Of a stretch of 33,779 nt of DNA, positions 16,792 through 24,519 are shown piece by piece. This stretch comes from JAIOPA01 sp964655175 (GTDB lineage: Bacteria > Eisenbacteria > RBG-16-71-46). How positions within the stretch are numbered: position 1 is the first letter of the stretch; every line of letters begins with the position of its first letter. The notes below the pieces were generated by a model. It saw nothing but the letters and a program-made list of their open reading frames with translations, did no database searches and was not told where the DNA came from. The stretch covers positions 1 to 33,779 of the forward strand of contig CAZZLY010000026.1 of assembly GCA_964655175.1 (NCBI GenBank), written 5' to 3'. Both the position numbers and the translations under genes were made by a program.

Positions 16792-17094
16792 TCAGCGCGT
16801 CGCGGACCGACGCGCGAGGATGACGTCTTCGAGCTCTGCCGCCGGGGACGGTATGACGTGTCCACGCAACAGTTCACCGATCGCGGCGGCGGCACTCGCA
16901 CCGGCGGCCACGGCCGCCTCGACCTCGGCGAGTTCGCCGCGGACCAGGACCGTGACCCGAGCCCCCGGCACCACCTCGTACCGGGCGATCGAGACGCGGG
17001 CCGTCTTGGTCATCGCGTCGGCCGCTTCCACGGCCGCGGTGAAGCCACGCGTCTCGACCAATCCCAGCGAGCGTCCCGATGGGCGGGGATCCAT
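16792..17094 (-). CDS. Hexameric BMC shell protein (BMC-H), divergent pore
   Basis: This 100-residue BMC-H protein heads the operon. The domain reads SLGLVETRGFTAAVEAADAMTKTARVSIARYE, then VTVLVRGELAEVEAAVAAGASAAAAIGE and HVIPSPAAELEDVI. It has an N-terminal extension (MDPRPSGR). Where PduA-type proteins have EKIGSGLVT, this one has EVVPGARVT: the pore loop has lost the Lys and the glycines and gained Pro, Ala and Arg. Its tile is therefore expected to have a different, more positively charged or more constricted pore than that of its neighbour. GGAGG lies only three bases before the ATG, closer than usual. The ATG at 17094 is the first that leaves a normal BMC start. Confidence 0.9.
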   Translation of the reverse strand: MDPRPSGRSLGLVETRGFTAAVEAADAMTKTARVSIARYEVVPGARVTVLVRGELAEVEAAVAAGASAAAAIGELLRGHVIPSPAAELEDVILARRSATR

Positions 17095-17152
17095 GCGCCT
17101 CCATTCGCGTTCGGAGGACCGGGGTGCGGACGCACCACGGCCCGAGAGGGTC

Positions 17153-17181
17153 AAACTACCCCCCGCCAGCCATGGGGTCAA
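17153..17181 (-). promoter_or_regulatory. Promoter candidate for the BMC operon
   Basis: On the minus strand TTGACC (17176-17181, five of six consensus) is followed 17 bases later by TAGTTT (17153-17158, three of six). The predicted start near 17146 leaves a leader of about 50 bases before the first BMC-H ATG. The element sits just downstream of a strong hairpin, as expected for a new transcription unit. The -10 is weak, which would suit activator control. Confidence 0.45.
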
Positions 17182-17196
17182 CGCCGGAACACACGA

Positions 17197-17226
17197 ACGC
17201 CCCCACGTCGAGGGACGTGAGGGCGT
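17197..17226 (-). terminator. Hairpin upstream of the BMC promoter, possible terminator
   Basis: Thirteen base pairs with one mismatch (ACGCCCCCACGTC against GACGTGAGGGCGT) close a four-base loop. On the minus strand the stem is followed by TCGTGTGTTCC, nearly the tail seen after the rpsA hairpin. It would stop transcripts coming from the opp side or from an RNA inside the intergenic region before they reach the BMC genes. Confidence 0.5.
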
Positions 17227-17621
17227 CGTTCATGGGCCCCGGTGTGCGGACGCGTGTGTCGAGCGCGGTGGCTATGGCGCCGCCGATTCCAGGGCCCTAC
17301 AGAAAACTCCCCGTACCAACCGTGTGCATATCCAACAGACTCCTTCGCTCGCGAAAGACATTAGGTCCGCGGATCGCGAATCACGAGGAGGACAGGGAGA
17401 CACTGGTGGCTCCACCCGGCGTCCTGCGTTGCCGTGTGTCGCATGTCACCTGTCCATCGCAATGGTGATGCCAACGCCGGTGCACGAGGTTGGTATCGCT
17501 GCATCTTGTTGCGAATGCGTGAAACCTCGGACCCACGGGAACGGTGGGTGCGGTCTCACGAGCGTGATCCCCGTGCATCCTGCAGCGGGACGCATTGCGT
17601 TCTCGGGTGCGCTTCCCCAGG

Positions 17622-17643
17622 ACGCGGGCCAAATCACCCGCGT
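17622..17643 (-). terminator. Short hairpin after oppF, possible opp operon terminator
   Basis: A 7-bp inverted repeat (ACGCGGG / CCCGCGT) with an eight-base loop lies about 33 bases past the oppF stop. Four T residues follow the stem on the plus strand only; on the minus strand, where oppF is read, there is no T run. Position supports a role at the end of the opp transcript, but the signal is weak. Confidence 0.35.
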
Positions 17644-17675
17644 TTTGGCACCTCGGCCCCGGGATCGCGACGTCC

Positions 17676-18656
17676 TCAGGCCTCGTGACAGGCGACCCAG
17701 TGCCCGGGCGCGACCTCGCGCAACGGCGGGTCCTCCCCCGTGCAGCGCGCGGGCATGCCCAGTGCGGCCGCCGCGGGACAACGCGGATGGAAGCGACAGC
17801 CGCTCGGCGGTGCCGCCGGGCTCGGAACGTCACCGGGCAGGACGATGCGCTCGGAACGGCGATCGGGATCGGGCACCGGGACCGCCGAGAGCAACGCCTT
17901 CGTGTAGGGATGCCGCGGCGAGCGGTAAAGCGTCGTGCGGTCCGCCAGTTCGACGATGCGTCCCAGGTACATGACCGCCACGCGCGTGCTGATGTGCTCG
18001 ACGACCGACAGGTCGTGCGCCACGAACAGGTAGGTGAGCCCGAGGTCGCGCTGCAGGTCCTGCAGCAGGTTCACGATCTGCGCCTGGATCGAGACGTCGA
18101 GCGCCGAGACCGGTTCGTCGAGGACGAGCAGACGCGGCGAGACCGCGAGCGCGCGCGCGATGCCGATGCGCTGGCGCTGTCCACCCGAGAACTCGTGGGG
18201 GTAGCGCCGGGCGTGATCCGGCGAGAGCCCCACGCGCTCGAGCAACTCGGCGACGCGGGTGCGCGCGGCCTGCCCGGTGGCCAGACCGTGGATGGCGAGC
18301 GGTTCGGCGAGCATGCTGCCGATGGTCAGTCGCGGGTTGAGGCTCGAGTAGGGATCCTGGAACACGACCTGCATCTCGCGCCGCAGCGCGCGCAGTTCGC
18401 GCGCGGGCATGGCCAGGACGTCGCGACCGTCGAAGCGCACCTCGCCCGCGGTGGGTTCGATGAGCCGCAGGATGCACCGCCCGGTTGTGGTCTTGCCGCA
18501 GCCGCTCTCGCCCACGAGGCCCAGCGTCTCCCCCGGCATGAGGTCGAACGACACGCCGTCCACCGCCCGCACGTGTCCCACGGTGCGCGAGAACAGCCCC
18601 TTGCGGATGGGATAGTGCTTGGTGAGTCCCCGGACCGACAGCAGCGGTTCAGCCAC
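17676..18656 (-). CDS. oppF: Oligopeptide ABC transporter ATP-binding protein (OppF-like)
   Basis: This 326-residue ATPase powers peptide uptake with its partner OppD. Walker A is GESGCGKTTTG, the signature is FSGGQRQRIGIARAL, Walker B is LLVLDEPVSALDVS and the switch His follows in FVAHDLSVVEHI. The C-terminal oligopeptide extension includes GCRFHPRCP and closes with further cysteines. RKGLFSRTVGHVRAVDGVSF near the N-terminus is typical of OppF rather than OppD. The start is GTG at 18656, with GGAGG at good spacing, overlapping the oppD stop by eight bases. It is the last gene of the opp operon. Substrate range (oligo- or dipeptides) is not determined by sequence. Confidence 0.92.
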   Translation of the reverse strand: MAEPLLSVRGLTKHYPIRKGLFSRTVGHVRAVDGVSFDLMPGETLGLVGESGCGKTTTGRCILRLIEPTAGEVRFDGRDVLAMPARELRALRREMQVVFQDPYSSLNPRLTIGSMLAEPLAIHGLATGQAARTRVAELLERVGLSPDHARRYPHEFSGGQRQRIGIARALAVSPRLLVLDEPVSALDVSIQAQIVNLLQDLQRDLGLTYLFVAHDLSVVEHISTRVAVMYLGRIVELADRTTLYRSPRHPYTKALLSAVPVPDPDRRSERIVLPGDVPSPAAPPSGCRFHPRCPAAAALGMPARCTGEDPPLREVAPGHWVACHEA

Positions 18657-19671
18657 GCGGCACCTCCGTACCCGCGACCGGGTCCACCGCGCCGGAGGCG
18701 ATCTCCTCGGCACGGAAACAGCGGGCGAGATGGCCCCCGCCCACGTCGCGCAACGCCGGCATCTCGCGGCGACAACGCTCGACGGCGATGGGACAGCGCG
18801 GGTGGAAGCGACAGCCTTCGGGGAACGCGGCGGCATCCGGCACCTGCCCGGGGATCACGCGGAGTCGGTCGGATTCCTCGCCCAACCGCGGCAGCGACGC
18901 GAGCAGGCCGGCGGTGTACGGATGCCGCGTCGACCGGAAGGCCTCGCGCGTGCTGCAGTGCTCGACGACCTGCCCGGCGTACATGACCGCGACGCGGTCC
19001 GCCGTCTCGGCCACGACGCCGAGGTCGTGCGTGATGAGCAGCACCGCCATGCCGAGTTCGCGCCGCAGCCGCTGCAGCAGGTCGAGGATCTGCGCTTGGA
19101 TCGTGACGTCCAGCGCGGTCGTGGGTTCATCCGCGATGAGCAGCGTGGGGCGACACGCGAGCGCCATGGCGATCATGACGCGCTGCCGCATGCCGCCCGA
19201 CATCTGGTGCGGATACTCGTCGAGCCGCTGCTCGGGCGACGGGATCCCCACGAGCCGGAACATCTCGAGCGCCCGGGCACGCGCGTCCGCACGGCTCGCC
19301 CCCTCGTGCACCCGCACGACCTCGGCGACCTGTTCGCCGCAGGTGTGCACGGGATTGAGGCTCGTCATGGGCTCCTGGAAGATCATCGAGATCGCCCGCC
19401 CGCGCAGGTTCCGCATCTCGGCTTCGGTCATCTGCAGCAGGTCGCGCCCGCGGAACAGGATGCGGCCCCCGGCGATGCGGCCCGGCGGTGAGGCGATCAG
19501 GCGCAGGATGCTCAGGGCCGTCACGCTCTTGCCGCTGCCCGACTCCCCCACGACCGCGAGCGTCTCGCCCGGTGCGATCGCGTAGGACACGCCGTCCACC
19601 GCGCGCACGAGACCGTCCTCGGTCTGGAAGTGCGTCTGCAGGTCGCGCACCTCGAGCAGTGGTTCACTCAT
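18649..19671 (-). CDS. oppD: Oligopeptide ABC transporter ATP-binding protein (OppD-like)
   Basis: This 340-residue ATPase has Walker A GESGSGKSVTAL, a Q loop MIFQEPMTSLNP, signature MSGGMRQRVMIAMAL, Walker B LLIADEPTTALDVT and the switch ITHDLGVVAETAD. The C-terminal part contains GCRFHPRCPIAVERCRREMP, the cysteine-rich extension typical of peptide-type ATPases, which in some members binds an Fe-S cluster. The N-terminal LLEVRDLQTHFQTEDGLVRAVDGVS is the OppD/DppD form. The ATG at 19671 overlaps the oppC stop by four bases. It pairs with the downstream OppF-like ATPase, giving the usual heterodimer. Confidence 0.93.
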   Translation of the reverse strand: MSEPLLEVRDLQTHFQTEDGLVRAVDGVSYAIAPGETLAVVGESGSGKSVTALSILRLIASPPGRIAGGRILFRGRDLLQMTEAEMRNLRGRAISMIFQEPMTSLNPVHTCGEQVAEVVRVHEGASRADARARALEMFRLVGIPSPEQRLDEYPHQMSGGMRQRVMIAMALACRPTLLIADEPTTALDVTIQAQILDLLQRLRRELGMAVLLITHDLGVVAETADRVAVMYAGQVVEHCSTREAFRSTRHPYTAGLLASLPRLGEESDRLRVIPGQVPDAAAFPEGCRFHPRCPIAVERCRREMPALRDVGGGHLARCFRAEEIASGAVDPVAGTEVPRG

Positions 19672-20762
19672 CGCTTGCCTCCCGGGCCGGTGCGCGGATC
19701 GAAGGCATCGCGCAGACCGTCGCCCAGCACGTTGAACGCCATCACCGTGATCAGGATCGCACCGCCCGGGCCCAGTAGCATCCACGGGAACGATGCCAGA
19801 ACGCGCGGACTGCGCGCCGCATTGAGCATGTTGCCCCAGCTCGCCGCAGGGGGCTGCACGCCCACGCCGAGGAACCCCAGGAAGACCTCGCCCAGGATGT
19901 ACCCGGGCAGCGCGACCGTCGCGGCCACGATGACGAACGACAGCGTGTTCGGCAACAGGTGTCGCACGATGATGCGCAGGTCGGACGCGCCCATCGCCCG
20001 CGCCGCGAGCACGTACTCGGTCTCGCGCAACGACAGGACCATGCCGCGGATGACGCGCGCGAGCCCCGCCCACCCGATGAATGCGAGGATCGCGACGATG
20101 GCGAGGTACGTGGGTCGGCTCGGCATGTCGAGCGGGAACACGCCGCGCAGCGCCACGATGAGGTAGAGCCCCGGGATGCTGAGCAGCAGTTCGGTCGTGC
20201 GCATGATGGCCGCATCGACCCAACCGCCGTACCAACCGCTCACACCGCCCAGCAGCAGGCCCAGCGAGAACGAGATCAGGATGCCCACGAGACCCACGGT
20301 GAGCGACACCTGCGCACCGAAGAGCAACCGACTGAAGACGTCGCGCCCCGCCTCGTCGGCGCCCAGCAGATGCAGTTTCCCGGGGGCGTCCACGCCGAAC
20401 AGGTGCACGTCGCAGGGCACGAGTCCCAGCCAGCGGTACGGCGTCCCGCGCGGGAACCAGCGGAACGCGTGACGCACCGACGGGTCCACGGCGTAGTCCT
20501 GATCGAGCCCGGCGCGCGTGCCGTAGACGAACGGCCGTGCGCTCCAGCGCCCGTCCGCATCGCGCCAGTGCAAGGGCGTCGGCGGATGGAAGAAGTGCGA
20601 ACGATCCACCTCGGTCTCGCCATAGGGCGCCAGGAACGGCGCGAACAGGGCGACCAGATAGAGCGCGACCAGCAAGCCGCCGGCGACCATGGCGAAGCGG
20701 TTGCGCCGCAGGCGCGATTTGCCGCCGAGCCCCCCTGCCAGCGTCCCGCGCGCGTCAGTCAT
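19668..20762 (-). CDS. oppC: Oligopeptide ABC transporter permease (OppC-like) with long periplasmic insert
   Basis: This 364-residue inner-membrane permease has TM1 at about residues 23-46, then further membrane segments near 150-175, 195-207, 218-240, 272-290 and 335-352. The EAA loop that contacts the ATPase is ETEYVLAARAMGASDLRIIVRH (247-268). LGADEAGRDVFSRLLFGAQVSL (133-154) is the typical OppC/DppC entry motif. Residues 47-132 between TM1 and this motif form an extended soluble segment, longer than in E. coli OppC (302 residues in total), with aromatic and charged residues suggesting a folded periplasmic element. The start overlaps the oppB stop by eight bases. Confidence 0.93.
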   Translation of the reverse strand: MTDARGTLAGGLGGKSRLRRNRFAMVAGGLLVALYLVALFAPFLAPYGETEVDRSHFFHPPTPLHWRDADGRWSARPFVYGTRAGLDQDYAVDPSVRHAFRWFPRGTPYRWLGLVPCDVHLFGVDAPGKLHLLGADEAGRDVFSRLLFGAQVSLTVGLVGILISFSLGLLLGGVSGWYGGWVDAAIMRTTELLLSIPGLYLIVALRGVFPLDMPSRPTYLAIVAILAFIGWAGLARVIRGMVLSLRETEYVLAARAMGASDLRIIVRHLLPNTLSFVIVAATVALPGYILGEVFLGFLGVGVQPPAASWGNMLNAARSPRVLASFPWMLLGPGGAILITVMAFNVLGDGLRDAFDPRTGPGGKR

Positions 20763-21723
20763 GCCGGATCCGCGGGTCGGCGAAAGCGAGCAGCAGGTCG
20801 GCGACGAGGTTGCCGAGCACGAGGACCGTGGACGCCATCAGCACCGAGCCCATCACGAGATACGTGTCCTGGGTCGTGATGGCCTCGAGCGTGAGACTGC
20901 CCAGCCCGGGCCAGGCGAACAGGGTCTCGGCCACGAACGCGCCCGACAGCAGTGCGCCGAGGGTGAACCCGAACAACGTGATGAGCGGATTCAGGGCGTT
21001 GCGGAGCGCGTGATGCGTCACGACCCGCGCGTCCGGCACACCCTTGGCCCGCGCGGTGGTGACGTAATCGAGGCGCAACTGCTCGAGCAGGCTGCTCCGC
21101 ATCTGCCGCATGCGTCCCGCGAGCGGCACGAGCCCGACGACGATCGCGGGCAGCGCCAGATGATGCAGCAGATCCACGAGGCGGCCCCAGGCGGTGAAGT
21201 ACTCCGCGTCCAGGTCGCGGATGCCGCCCACCGGGAACCACCCCGTGCGCGAGGCGAACCACAGCAACAGCAGGCCCGAGAGCACCTCGGGGATCGCGAG
21301 CCCGAGGAACGCGATCAGACCCAGACCGCGATCCACCGCGGTGTCGCGCTTCACGGCGGCGATCACCCCCATCGGGATCGCCAGCCCCCAGGTGACGCAC
21401 GCGGCCGCGGTGGCGAGCAGCAGCGTGTTGCCCAGCCCGGTGCGCAACACGTCGAACACGGGGCGATGCCGCGAGAAGGACTCACCGAAATCGAGATGCA
21501 GCACGATGTTCTTGAGGTAGAGCCCGTACTGGATCCACCACGGCTGGTCGAGCCCGAACCGATGGCGCATCGCCTCGATCGTCGCGGGTGGGATCGACGG
21601 ATCCTCCGCGAGCGTCGAGAGGTAGTCCCCCGGCGCCAATTGCAGCAGCAGGAACGTCAGCGCCGAGATGCCGAGCAACAGCGGCACCGTCTGGAGCAGA
21701 CGCCGGAGGACGTAGGCGCGCAT
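20755..21723 (-). CDS. oppB: Oligopeptide ABC transporter permease (OppB-like)
   Basis: This 322-residue permease begins MRAYVLRRLLQTVPLLLGISALTFLLLQLAPGD-like, the standard OppB/DppB first helix and PGD motif (31-33). Further membrane segments lie near 99-122, 132-156, 190-204, 246-266 and 288-312. The EAA loop is LDYVTTARAKGVPDARVVTHH (218-238), which couples to the ATPases. FAETLF-type residues (AETLFAWPGLGSL, 265-277) are also family-typical. The gene starts 10 bp after oppA. It forms the translocation channel with OppC. Confidence 0.94.
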   Translation of the reverse strand: MRAYVLRRLLQTVPLLLGISALTFLLLQLAPGDYLSTLAEDPSIPPATIEAMRHRFGLDQPWWIQYGLYLKNIVLHLDFGESFSRHRPVFDVLRTGLGNTLLLATAAACVTWGLAIPMGVIAAVKRDTAVDRGLGLIAFLGLAIPEVLSGLLLLWFASRTGWFPVGGIRDLDAEYFTAWGRLVDLLHHLALPAIVVGLVPLAGRMRQMRSSLLEQLRLDYVTTARAKGVPDARVVTHHALRNALNPLITLFGFTLGALLSGAFVAETLFAWPGLGSLTLEAITTQDTYLVMGSVLMASTVLVLGNLVADLLLAFADPRIRHD

Positions 21724-21733
21724 CCGGTGGGAC

Positions 21734-23539
21734 TCAGCGCCCCTTCGCCGCGCGCTTCGAGTAGATCACCTCGGCGTTCCACAGGATGCGGTGCGGCATC
21801 GGGCTCGGGGCGAGGTTCCCGAACCGACCCCGCACGGGGATGCGCATGAGCTGCGTGGGCAGCCACACGACGAACGCCTCGTCGTTGAGCCGCTGCGACA
21901 TGTCGCGATACGCGGCACGACGACCGCCGAGGTCGGTGGCGGTCACGTTGCGCGTGAACGCCTCGTTGATCGCGGCCTCGGCCGGGGTGTCCGGCTTCCC
22001 TTCGGGCTGCTTCATGGACCAGAAGTGCGTCGCCCCGGTGGACTTCCAGAAGTTGCCACCCATCCCCGGGTCGGCCGGGACCGCGGAGCCCAACCCCAGC
22101 AGCACGAGGTCGTAGTCCTGATCCGTGCGCGTGCGGGCGGTGAGCGTGTTGAAGTCGAGGCCGGTCGGGATGACCCGGACGCCGACCTTGGCGAGGTCGT
22201 CCTGGATGAGCGCCGCCATGCTCGCGCGCAGCTTGTTGTCGCCGTTGTAGATGATCGTGAACGACAACGGATGCCCCTGCGCATCCTCGCGCACGCCGTC
22301 GTGATTGCGGTCGATCAGCTGCAGTCCGTCGAGCAGGGCGTTGGCGCGCGCCGGGTCGAAGTCGGCGCCGGTGAGCGTCGAGTCGTACCAGACCTTGCTG
22401 GCCGCGGTCAGCAGACCCCAGTTCTTGAGCGCGTGCCCGAAGAACGGCCCCCGGATGAGCGCGTCGCGATCGATCGCGTGCGAGACCGCGAGCCGGAAGT
22501 CGCGCTGCGCGAAGACCGCGTACTTCCACGGTTCGGCCTTGGGACGCCCGCCCTTGGCGCGGTCGCGATTGAGATTGAACCAGAGGAAGTTCGTGTTGAG
22601 CGACGGCCCCACGTCGTAGAGCGTGAAGTCCTGCGCGGCGGCGTCGGCCTCGAAGGTGCGGTAGTCCTCGGTCTTGACGTTGTCGAGTCCGTCGAGCTCA
22701 CCGGCGGCGAACTTCTGGGCGGCGGTGTTCTGATCCTTGGCGACCAGGAACACGAGCTCATCGAGGTACGGCAGTCGCTGCTGGCTCGCGTCCACCCCGA
22801 ACCACCACGGGTTGCGCACCAGCACCGTGCGATCGTTCTCGGCGTAGGCCTTGAGGCGCCAGGGGCCGCTCGTGACCAGGCTCTCGGGCGGCGTCGCGGT
22901 GGAATAGGCCGACGCGAACGTGCCCGCGCGGAACGCGGTCTCGAGAACGTGCTTCGGCACGATGCGCACGTTGGAGACGTGCGACAGCAACAGGGCGTCG
23001 GGCCCCGGGGCCGTGACGACGAAGGTGTACGAATCCGGCGCGCTGTACGCGTAGGGCACCGAACGGCCGTCCACGTCCATCTTGAGCCCCTCCTGCATCG
23101 AGGGATGGAGCGTGGAGTCCATGACGACGTCGAACGAGAACTTGACGTCCGCGCTGGTGATCGGGTGCCCGTCCGAGAACGCGGCACCGCGGCGCAGCTG
23201 GAAGGTGACGGTGCGCCCCTCGTCCGAGAACGTCCACGCGCGCGCGATGCGCGGCACGTCACCCTCGGTCGTGTAGTCGAGATCGGTGAGCGCGGTGAAC
23301 AGTCGCTGGACGACCTCGTTGGACGAGGTCTCGTTGGCCATGATCGGATTGAACGTCTTGGGGCTCGACGTGGACCCGGCGACGAACCGGCCACCGTGCA
23401 CGCCGCGTTCGGCCATGGGCGTGACGTAGGGTTCCGCGGGCAGCGGCAACGTGTCCTTCCAGGCCGAGCGCCCCGAAGGCCCCCCGCAACCCGCGAGGAG
23501 CGTCACGAGCACGACCACAGGCACGATCCGACGCATCAT
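21734..23539 (-). CDS. oppA: Peptide-binding lipoprotein of the opp transporter (SBP family 5)
   Basis: This 601-residue extracytoplasmic binding protein captures peptides for the transporter. It has a lipoprotein signal peptide ending in LLAGC, with lipidated Cys18. Family 5 features follow: KTFNPIMANETSSNEVVQRLFTALTDLD, the TFQLRRGAAFSDGHPITSADV motif, FDPARANALLDG and a DRNHDGVRED loop that resembles a calcium-binding turn common in this family. Two adjacent ATGs (23539 and 23536) follow a GGGAGG; the first has the more usual spacing. It heads a five-gene opp operon and has a promoter candidate upstream. The specific ligand is unknown; nickel- and sugar-binding relatives share this fold. 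Confidence 0.92.
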   Translation of the reverse strand: MMRRIVPVVVLVTLLAGCGGPSGRSAWKDTLPLPAEPYVTPMAERGVHGGRFVAGSTSSPKTFNPIMANETSSNEVVQRLFTALTDLDYTTEGDVPRIARAWTFSDEGRTVTFQLRRGAAFSDGHPITSADVKFSFDVVMDSTLHPSMQEGLKMDVDGRSVPYAYSAPDSYTFVVTAPGPDALLLSHVSNVRIVPKHVLETAFRAGTFASAYSTATPPESLVTSGPWRLKAYAENDRTVLVRNPWWFGVDASQQRLPYLDELVFLVAKDQNTAAQKFAAGELDGLDNVKTEDYRTFEADAAAQDFTLYDVGPSLNTNFLWFNLNRDRAKGGRPKAEPWKYAVFAQRDFRLAVSHAIDRDALIRGPFFGHALKNWGLLTAASKVWYDSTLTGADFDPARANALLDGLQLIDRNHDGVREDAQGHPLSFTIIYNGDNKLRASMAALIQDDLAKVGVRVIPTGLDFNTLTARTRTDQDYDLVLLGLGSAVPADPGMGGNFWKSTGATHFWSMKQPEGKPDTPAEAAINEAFTRNVTATDLGGRRAAYRDMSQRLNDEAFVVWLPTQLMRIPVRGRFGNLAPSPMPHRILWNAEVIYSKRAAKGR

Positions 23540-23609
23540 CCTGTCCTCCCTTGCAGGCCCACGGGCTACACGACGCGCATCCCTGCGCAACGCTGTCGCA
23601 GCCCGCGGC

Positions 23610-23639
23610 AGTATAGAGAGCGCGCTGCAGCCCCGCCAA
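23610..23639 (-). promoter_or_regulatory. Sigma70-type promoter candidate for the opp operon
   Basis: On the minus strand TTGGCG (23634-23639, four of six) and TATACT (23610-23615, five of six) are separated by 18 bases. The predicted start near 23603 gives a leader of about 64 bases before the oppA ATG. It lies between the octanoyltransferase stop and oppA, so the transporter is likely its own transcription unit. Confidence 0.55.
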
Positions 23640-23657
23640 CCCCGAACCGCGTACGGC

Positions 23658-24425
23658 TCAGGCCTGCGCCGACGTGACGCGGCGGGCGGCGGGCAGCTGC
23701 GCGAGCAGTGCGGTGGCGAGACGGTCCAGGGAACGATCGGGCCCGAGCCATGCCCCGGCCGGGGTCGCTTCCGCGAGAATGCGCTGTCGCAACGCGTCGC
23801 GCGAGTTCTGCGGGGCGGCGACGTAATCGGCCAACCGTACGTGCGAGGGCCCGAGCAGCAGGCTGCCCTGTTGCAGCAGTGCGCCGCGCACGACGCGTTG
23901 AGCGATGCCGGCGAACTTCATCCCCTCGAGCAACAGTTCGTGCCGTGCGGTCGAAGCGAAGCACGGCGGCGCGGGTCCTTCACGCTGGCGGGGCGCCCCC
24001 ACGCCACGCGGACTCCCGGGCGACAGGCTCACGGGGACGCCCAACGATCGCAGCGCGGCCGCGAACCACTGTCCGGTGCGCGCGTACGCCGCGCTCGGAT
24101 CCGCGGCCCACCCCCCCGGCCCCAACCGCGTCACGAGTGAGAACGTCCACTCCTCGTCGTGCCAGATGGCGCGGCCGCCCGTCGGACGAACGGCCCAAGG
24201 CACGCCGTCCGCCGTGAGGCGAGCGAGGTCGAGCTCCCGTGCGGGATCCTGAGCGCGCCCTAAGGTGATGCCGGCCGGCGCGAAGGTGAACAGCCGGACC
24301 CACGTCCCGCCGTCCACCGAGACCGCCATGCGCTCCAGAGCGGACGCATCCACGGCCATGTTCGTCGGGGCGTCGTGCGCCCCGTCGCACCACAGTCGCA
24401 CGTCCTCACGCGAGACGTCGGTCAT
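23658..24425 (-). CDS. Octanoyltransferase / lipoate-protein ligase family protein (LipM-like)
   Basis: This 255-residue protein belongs to the BPL/LplA/LipB superfamily and probably transfers octanoyl groups from acyl carrier protein to GcvH. Motifs: NMAVDASALE (22-31), TLGRAQDP (54-61), RPTGGRAIWHDEEWTFSLV (80-98), CFAS with Cys155, and HELLLEGMKFAGIAQRVVRG with Lys170. A cysteine at this site is the catalytic residue in Bacillus LipM, whereas lipoate ligases lack it, so LipM is preferred. It follows gcvH by 94 bp on the same strand, which fits modification of that protein. The ATG at 24425 lacks a strong Shine-Dalgarno; an upstream GTG (24443) cannot be excluded. No lipA is in the window. 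Confidence 0.8.
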   Translation of the reverse strand: MTDVSREDVRLWCDGAHDAPTNMAVDASALERMAVSVDGGTWVRLFTFAPAGITLGRAQDPARELDLARLTADGVPWAVRPTGGRAIWHDEEWTFSLVTRLGPGGWAADPSAAYARTGQWFAAALRSLGVPVSLSPGSPRGVGAPRQREGPAPPCFASTARHELLLEGMKFAGIAQRVVRGALLQQGSLLLGPSHVRLADYVAAPQNSRDALRQRILAEATPAGAWLGPDRSLDRLATALLAQLPAARRVTSAQA

Positions 24426-24519
24426 ACCGAGGGCACCGGACACACCGCGGGCCGGACGTGTGCCCACCGACGACCGAGGCGACCGGCGACGTCGGCGTGC
24501 ATGCGATCCGGCCCGAGGA

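Larger units (their letters stand above)
17095..17675. other. Intergenic region between the BMC operon and oppF
   Basis: This 581-bp stretch is visibly less GC-rich than the rest of the window and no reading frame in it resembles a protein. It holds, from oppF toward the BMC genes, an ACGCGGG/CCCGCGT hairpin (17622-17643), about 400 bp with only small imperfect repeats, a strong hairpin (17197-17226) and a promoter candidate for the BMC operon (17153-17181). I found no tRNA, known riboswitch signature or repeat array. It could hold an untranslated RNA, regulator sites for the BMC operon or decayed sequence. Confidence 0.7.

Noticed and set aside
17156..17233. A 25-codon open frame on the minus strand just before the BMC operon (MNDALTSLDVGAF start)
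   Set aside because: It has no clear ribosome-binding site, overlaps both the hairpin and the promoter candidate, and shows no leader-peptide-like codon runs.
17230..17620. tRNA, cobalamin riboswitch or CRISPR repeat in the large intergenic region
   Set aside because: No T-loop consensus, no full B12-box and no regularly spaced repeats were found on either strand; the GGTGG/CCACC element near 17405 is too short and has only a two-base loop.
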